Below are positions 61,243 to 64,000 of a stretch of DNA of 64,000 nt, piece after piece (position 1 is the stretch's first letter; each line of letters starts with the position of its first letter). The DNA is from Fibrella rubiginis (lineage in GTDB: Bacteria > Bacteroidota > Bacteroidia > Cytophagales > Spirosomataceae): assembly GCF_017353185.1 (NCBI RefSeq), contig NZ_JAFMYV010000006.1, positions 1-64,000 of the forward strand, written 5' to 3'. The notes beneath the pieces were generated by a model. That model saw only the letters and a program-made list of their open reading frames with translations, was not told where the DNA came from and searched no databases. The position numbers and the translations under genes were made by a program.

Positions 61243-61607
61243 TTGGTCCAGTGACGGTCAACCAAAAAATACTGGTATTTACTTTCGGGCGACTTCAACA
61301 GCCGCAGCCGCACCTTGGTTGGTGCACTCACGTAGGTCAGTACATAGTCAAGCTCTTCGTCGAGTTGAGGTTGGGCGTATTTGGCCGCCACCAAAAAGTT
61401 GTTGGCGCAGGGGGCAATCTGGGTGAAATAATATTTACCCACCGCATAGTCGGGCGTGATGCCGGTAATGTGCGATTCTGACTTGCAGTAGGCTACTACT
61501 ACACCATCAAGGCTCATGCGGACAACCCCAAACGGAGTTTCGTCGAGTTGTTGGTTGGTTTGGTGCTCAAGCCAGTCAAGTAAACGTGGATCGGAGAAGT
61601 GGATCAT
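61239..61607 (-). CDS. pyp: Photoactive yellow protein
   Basis: A 122-residue blue-light receptor of the PYP family. It aligns without gaps from residue 21 to 67 with Halorhodospira PYP at an offset of two: Tyr40 (=Tyr42), Glu44 (=Glu46), Thr48 (=Thr50), and Cys67 in IAPC (=Cys69, which carries p-coumaric acid as a thioester). The conserved LDETPFG, ITG, VGKYYF and APTKV segments are also in place. Arg52 is replaced by Ile50 and Met100 by Ser94. In known PYPs these residues tune gating and speed of recovery. It is the first gene of a three-gene operon with ATGA overlaps. No tyrosine ammonia-lyase gene is in the window. Confidence 0.88.
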   Translation of the reverse strand: MIHFSDPRLLDWLEHQTNQQLDETPFGVVRMSLDGVVVAYCKSESHITGITPDYAVGKYYFTQIAPCANNFLVAAKYAQPQLDEELDYVLTYVSAPTKVRLRLLKSPESKYQYFLVDRHWTK

Positions 61608-62003
61608 TAGGTAAATCTTTTCAGTAAGTGAATTATCAGGTAATTTTCCTTACAGATTGGTTGATTAGCAGTTGTGAAGTGATTAGGTAGCCCAAAAATG
61701 GTCAAACGCATTCAATATACTGTAAAACCATATTCATTAACAGCCGCAAGTATACTACCAAATCAGCGAGCATAAACTATTTGAAAGCAGCTAAACAACC
61801 TCTATAAGTACAAGTACTCAAACCCCGTTGATAGGCAAATAATGCTGCTCTTTTCAATAGCAGGTACGTTACCTGTGGCGTACGTACCTACGGCACGTGG
61901 GAACGATTCAGGGGTATTTTTCTACCGACGCTACGCTGTGGTGTCCCGATGGGACAAGCAGCTACACACGATGGAAACGCACCCCTGTAGATGCGGCCCT
62001 CCC
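61608..62003. other. Gene-free divergent region upstream of pyp
   Basis: No convincing gene. The part near pyp (61608-61840) is AT-rich and must hold its promoter, but I find no clear TAnnTTTG box. Further on are an 8-bp inverted pair AGGTACGT / ACGTACCT (61862-61869, 61882-61889) and CAGGGGT / ACCCCTG (61909-61915, 61981-61987), perhaps remains of a repeat element. A 75-codon frame at 61842 has no protein-like features. Confidence 0.5.
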
Positions 62004-62039
62004 GTCCGGATGTGTACGAAAAACTGTCCGGTAGCGGAC
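62004..62039 (+). promoter_or_regulatory. Tandem GTCC-N6-GGAC dyads upstream of efflux locus 2
   Basis: GTCCGGATGTGTAC (62004-62017, one mismatch in the dyad) and GTCCGGTAGCGGAC (62026-62039), offset by 22 bp. Matches the pair at 49490-49524 in sequence, order and spacing. Confidence 0.6.
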
Positions 62040-62052
62040 AACATTACTAATC

Positions 62053-62088
62053 AAAAAAGCCATTTCTAAGTCAGAAATGGCTTTTTTT
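62053..62088 (+). terminator. Hairpin with T-run between operator and promoter
   Basis: AAAAAAGCCATTTCT pairs exactly with AGAAATGGCTTTTTT around a 5-nt loop. It looks like a terminator, but no plus-strand gene lies upstream, and its right half AGAAATGGCT also occurs at 49538-49547 in the equivalent place of the first efflux locus, where it forms no hairpin. Confidence 0.6.
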
Positions 62089-62093
62089 CGTTT

Positions 62094-62107
62094 AGGCACG
62101 GCTGTTG
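62094..62107 (+). promoter_or_regulatory. Sigma-54-like promoter of efflux locus 2
   Basis: AGGCACG-GCTG-TTG resembles the -24/-12 pattern TGGCACG-N4-TTGC, with A in place of the last C. It starts 55 bp after the second dyad and 47 bp before the secreted protein start at 62141. Its counterpart is at 49579-49594. Confidence 0.45.
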
Positions 62108-62140
62108 ACCGGGGATAGGGATACCCGAATAGTACATGTT

Positions 62141-62452
62141 ATGAAAGCCCTGTTTACCCTCCTCTGCTGTGCCAACGCCATGCTGGCTACTGCCCAAACC
62201 GTTCCGGCAAACGATACCGTCCGATTTGAATGCCCCAACTGTCAGGGCAACATGAAGCTGATGATAAACGGCAAGGGCACCAACATGACCTACGAACAGA
62301 AAAGCAGCAGCAACGTCAACACGCTGTTTCCGGTAGCCATGCCCCTCCCCCCCGGCAAGTATTACTACACCTACTGGCAAAACGGGGTGCAACAAATGCA
62401 TCTGCCTTTCATCATTAAAGCAGGAGAGAAAAACGTAGTGACTGTCAAATAA
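62141..62452 (+). CDS. Small secreted protein with CPNC motif
   Basis: Not recognised. A 103-residue protein with a Sec signal (ALFTLLCCANAMLATAQ), then VRFECPNCQGNMKLMINGKG, where the CxxC could form a disulfide or bind metal, and a beta-rich end (GKYYYTYWQNGVQQMHLPFIIKAGEKNVVTVK). The ATG at 62141 is chosen over an in-frame start at 62105, which lies in the promoter element and lacks a signal-like start. It precedes a MacB-type permease by 57 bp and probably shares its promoter. Confidence 0.65.
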   Translation: MKALFTLLCCANAMLATAQTVPANDTVRFECPNCQGNMKLMINGKGTNMTYEQKSSSNVNTLFPVAMPLPPGKYYYTYWQNGVQQMHLPFIIKAGEKNVVTVK

Positions 62453-62455
62453 TCG

Positions 62456-62506
62456 TATCACGGACTTCAGTCCGTAGCCTTTTCATACGGACTGAAGTCC
62501 GTGATA
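62456..62506. repeat. 21-bp perfect inverted repeat before the permease
   Basis: TATCACGGACTTCAGTCCGT plus A (62456-62476) is the exact reverse complement of 62486-62506, with a 9-nt loop. Each arm contains its own small palindrome ACGGACTTCAGTCCGT. It ends 3 bp before the permease ATG at 62510. Confidence 0.85.
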
Positions 62507-62509
62507 CCC

Positions 62510-64000
62510 ATGCTTCAATCATACCTAAAAATCGCCCTCCGTACGCTCTGGAAGCACCGCACCCACACGCTCATCAACGTGGTGGGGCTGGCCGTGGCGT
62601 CGGCGGCCTGTCTGCTGCTGTTTCTGACGGCCTCCTTCCACCTCTCGTTCGACCGCTTTCATACCAAAGCGGGCCGCATCTTTCAGCCCTATTTCCTGGC
62701 CACCGACCGCGACGGTTCCGAGAAGCAGAACGGCAGTATGCCCCACCCCCTGCTACCCGCCCTGAAAGCCGAGTTTCCTGAAGTAGAAGGTGTTACGCGC
62801 ATCCGATGGAGCAGCGGCGGGGTGCGCTACGGCGACAAAACCTTCAGCAAGATGGTGCGCAGCTGCGACCCGGATTTCCTGACCATGTTCACGTTTCCGA
62901 TGGTGAAAGGCGAGGCCAAAACGGCCCTGAACGACCTGGGTAATGTGGTCATCAGCCAGAACATGGCGAAAGACGTTTTCGGCAAGGAAGACCCTATGGG
63001 TAAAACCCTGCTGCTGAACCAGAGCGGCAGCTGGAAAAATTTTGTGGTCACGGGCATCCTCTCCGACTTTCCCGACAATTCGACTGAGCAGTACGATGCG
63101 TTTATCCGCACCGAAAACGCAGCTGAGTACCAGACCTACAAAGCCGACTGGAGCCACAGTGACAGCGGCATGTATATCATGCTTGCCCAATCGGCTGACC
63201 GTCAAGCTTTTGAAAAAAAGCTGGAAGCCTTTATGCAGAAATACATGGGGCCATCCATGAAAGAACGACAGACCAACGGCTACGCCAAAAACAGCCGTGG
63301 TCAGCAAATCAGCCTGCTGCTGGAACCCCTCACCGACGTGCATTTCAACACTGATCTTGGAGGCGGTGGGCAGGGCATCAGCAAGACCTACGTCTACGCC
63401 CTGCTGCTGATCGGGCTGTTTATTCTGGCCATTGCCTGCATCAACTTCATCAACCTCACCATTGCGCAGTCGGTGACGCGGTCGCGGGAGGTGGGCGTAC
63501 GAAAGTCGCTGGGGGCCGGACAGGGGCAGTTGATGGGGCAGGTTTGGGGCGAAACCGGACTGCTGTGCCTGGTGTCGCTGGTGCTGGGGCTGGTTCTTGC
63601 CTACGGACTCATGCCTGAATTTAACAAGTTGCTGCGGACGCATCTGTCGCTGGCGAGTTTTCTCACGCCCACGGCTCTGCTGGCTATTGGCGGGGGCTTG
63701 CTGGTGGTCACGCTGGTGGTGGGCGGCTACCCATCATGGGTGGTGGCACGGTTCAACGCCGTGGAGGTACTGAAAGGAAAATTGCAGCTTAACAGGCCCG
63801 GCCTGCTGCGCAATGCACTGATTGTGACGCAGTTTACCATTGCCTGTCTGCTCACGGCCTGTACGCTGGTAATGGTGCAACAGTTAGGTTACTTACACAA
63901 AAAACCGCTTGGGCTGAATCAGGATCAGGTCATCAGCATTCCTATTGGCAGCGACCTCGACAGCCAAACCGCCCTGCGCCAACTCCGCAACCAACTGGCC
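62510..64000 (+). CDS. ABC permease, MacB/FtsX type (3), cut by window end
   Basis: The frame from ATG 62510 stays open to the end of the window (497 codons visible of about 800 expected). It begins MLQSYLKIALRTLWKHRTHT and has the same layout as the two permeases at 52-57 kb: first helix (LINVVGLAVASAACLLLFL), MacB-like periplasmic domain with VVISQNMAKDVFGKEDPMGK, helices (YALLLIGLFILAIACINFINL), the coupling segment VTRSREVGVRKSLGAGQG, two more helices, and the second-half helix (ALIVTQFTIACLLTACTLV). Probably a pump component of a second locus; its ATPase and adaptor are not in view. Confidence 0.92.
   Translation, partial: MLQSYLKIALRTLWKHRTHTLINVVGLAVASAACLLLFLTASFHLSFDRFHTKAGRIFQPYFLATDRDGSEKQNGSMPHPLLPALKAEFPEVEGVTRIRWSSGGVRYGDKTFSKMVRSCDPDFLTMFTFPMVKGEAKTALNDLGNVVISQNMAKDVFGKEDPMGKTLLLNQSGSWKNFVVTGILSDFPDNSTEQYDAFIRTENAAEYQTYKADWSHSDSGMYIMLAQSADRQAFEKKLEAFMQKYMGPSMKERQTNGYAKNSRGQQISLLLEPLTDVHFNTDLGGGGQGISKTYVYALLLIGLFILAIACINFINLTIAQSVTRSREVGVRKSLGAGQGQLMGQVWGETGLLCLVSLVLGLVLAYGLMPEFNKLLRTHLSLASFLTPTALLAIGGGLLVVTLVVGGYPSWVVARFNAVEVLKGKLQLNRPGLLRNALIVTQFTIACLLTACTLVMVQQLGYLHKKPLGLNQDQVISIPIGSDLDSQTALRQLRNQLA

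Noticed and set aside
61842..62069. 75-codon frame upstream of the second efflux locus
   Set aside because: It runs through the dyads and the hairpin, and the translation has no protein-like pattern.
62753..63643. 296-codon open frame on the minus strand
   Set aside because: Antisense to the third ABC permease, which continues past the window end and is clearly the true gene.

Overview
The window looks like a chromosome segment of a Bacteroidota bacterium of the order Cytophagales (Spirosoma-like). The pointers are a GldB gliding lipoprotein, a TonB-dependent receptor with a carboxypeptidase-regulatory-like N-terminus, several ~800-residue MacB/FtsX-type ABC permeases, DUF4142, UbiA and LuxE-like genes typical of the group, weak Shine-Dalgarno sequences, and promoter elements of the TTG / TAnnTTTG type. 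Coding density is high. I see no rRNA, tRNA, CRISPR array, IS element or prophage.

Layout: 0.1-8.2 kb holds an outer-membrane barrel protein, gldB, an MsbA-like exporter, a Fur-family regulator, a membrane MutS-like ATPase, and a secreted Ppx/GppA-like protein with a membrane partner. 8.4-11.4 kb has lpdA and prfB. 11.4-18 kb has a secreted sugar dehydrogenase fusion, a quinone oxidoreductase, a sigma-54 activator without a DNA-binding domain and a WYL regulator. 18-25.3 kb has DUF4142, a LuxE-like acyl-activating enzyme, a histidine kinase, hemA and a UbiA prenyltransferase. 25.3-30.5 kb is a MarR-controlled EmrA/EmrB/TolC efflux operon followed by an acyl carrier protein. 30.5-41 kb has an S9 peptidase, tatA, a DUF5009 acyltransferase, an SNF2 helicase, and a DyP peroxidase with a secreted partner. 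41-47.6 kb has a TPR histidine kinase, its probable NarL-type response regulator and a TonB receptor. 48-57 kb has a GH140-like hydrolase and a MacA/MacB-type efflux locus. 57.3-61.6 kb has a multi-PAS kinase facing a three-gene operon. 62-64 kb starts a second MacB-type locus, cut by the window end.

The most striking system is the operon at 59741-61607, read on the minus strand. It encodes a photoactive yellow protein (PYP) with the chromophore cysteine, tyrosine and glutamate in place, then a small PAS protein, then a fusion of an acyl carrier protein with a shortened adenylate-forming domain. All three genes are joined by 4-bp ATGA overlaps. The fusion could load a hydroxycinnamate chromophore as a carrier-bound thioester, replacing the free CoA ligase used by known PYP systems. 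That last step is inference.

Two non-coding patterns stand out. First, about fifteen intergenic gaps are filled by long inverted repeats with arms up to 72 bp, several perfect. Most arms are built of degenerate 7-bp units, several share a GCTGACGC/GCGTCAGC core, and two reach into the stop codons of both flanking convergent genes. Second, both MacB-type loci are preceded by the same architecture: two GTCC-N6-GGAC dyads 21-22 bp apart, then 55-56 bp further a GGCACG-N4-TTG element resembling a sigma-54 promoter.
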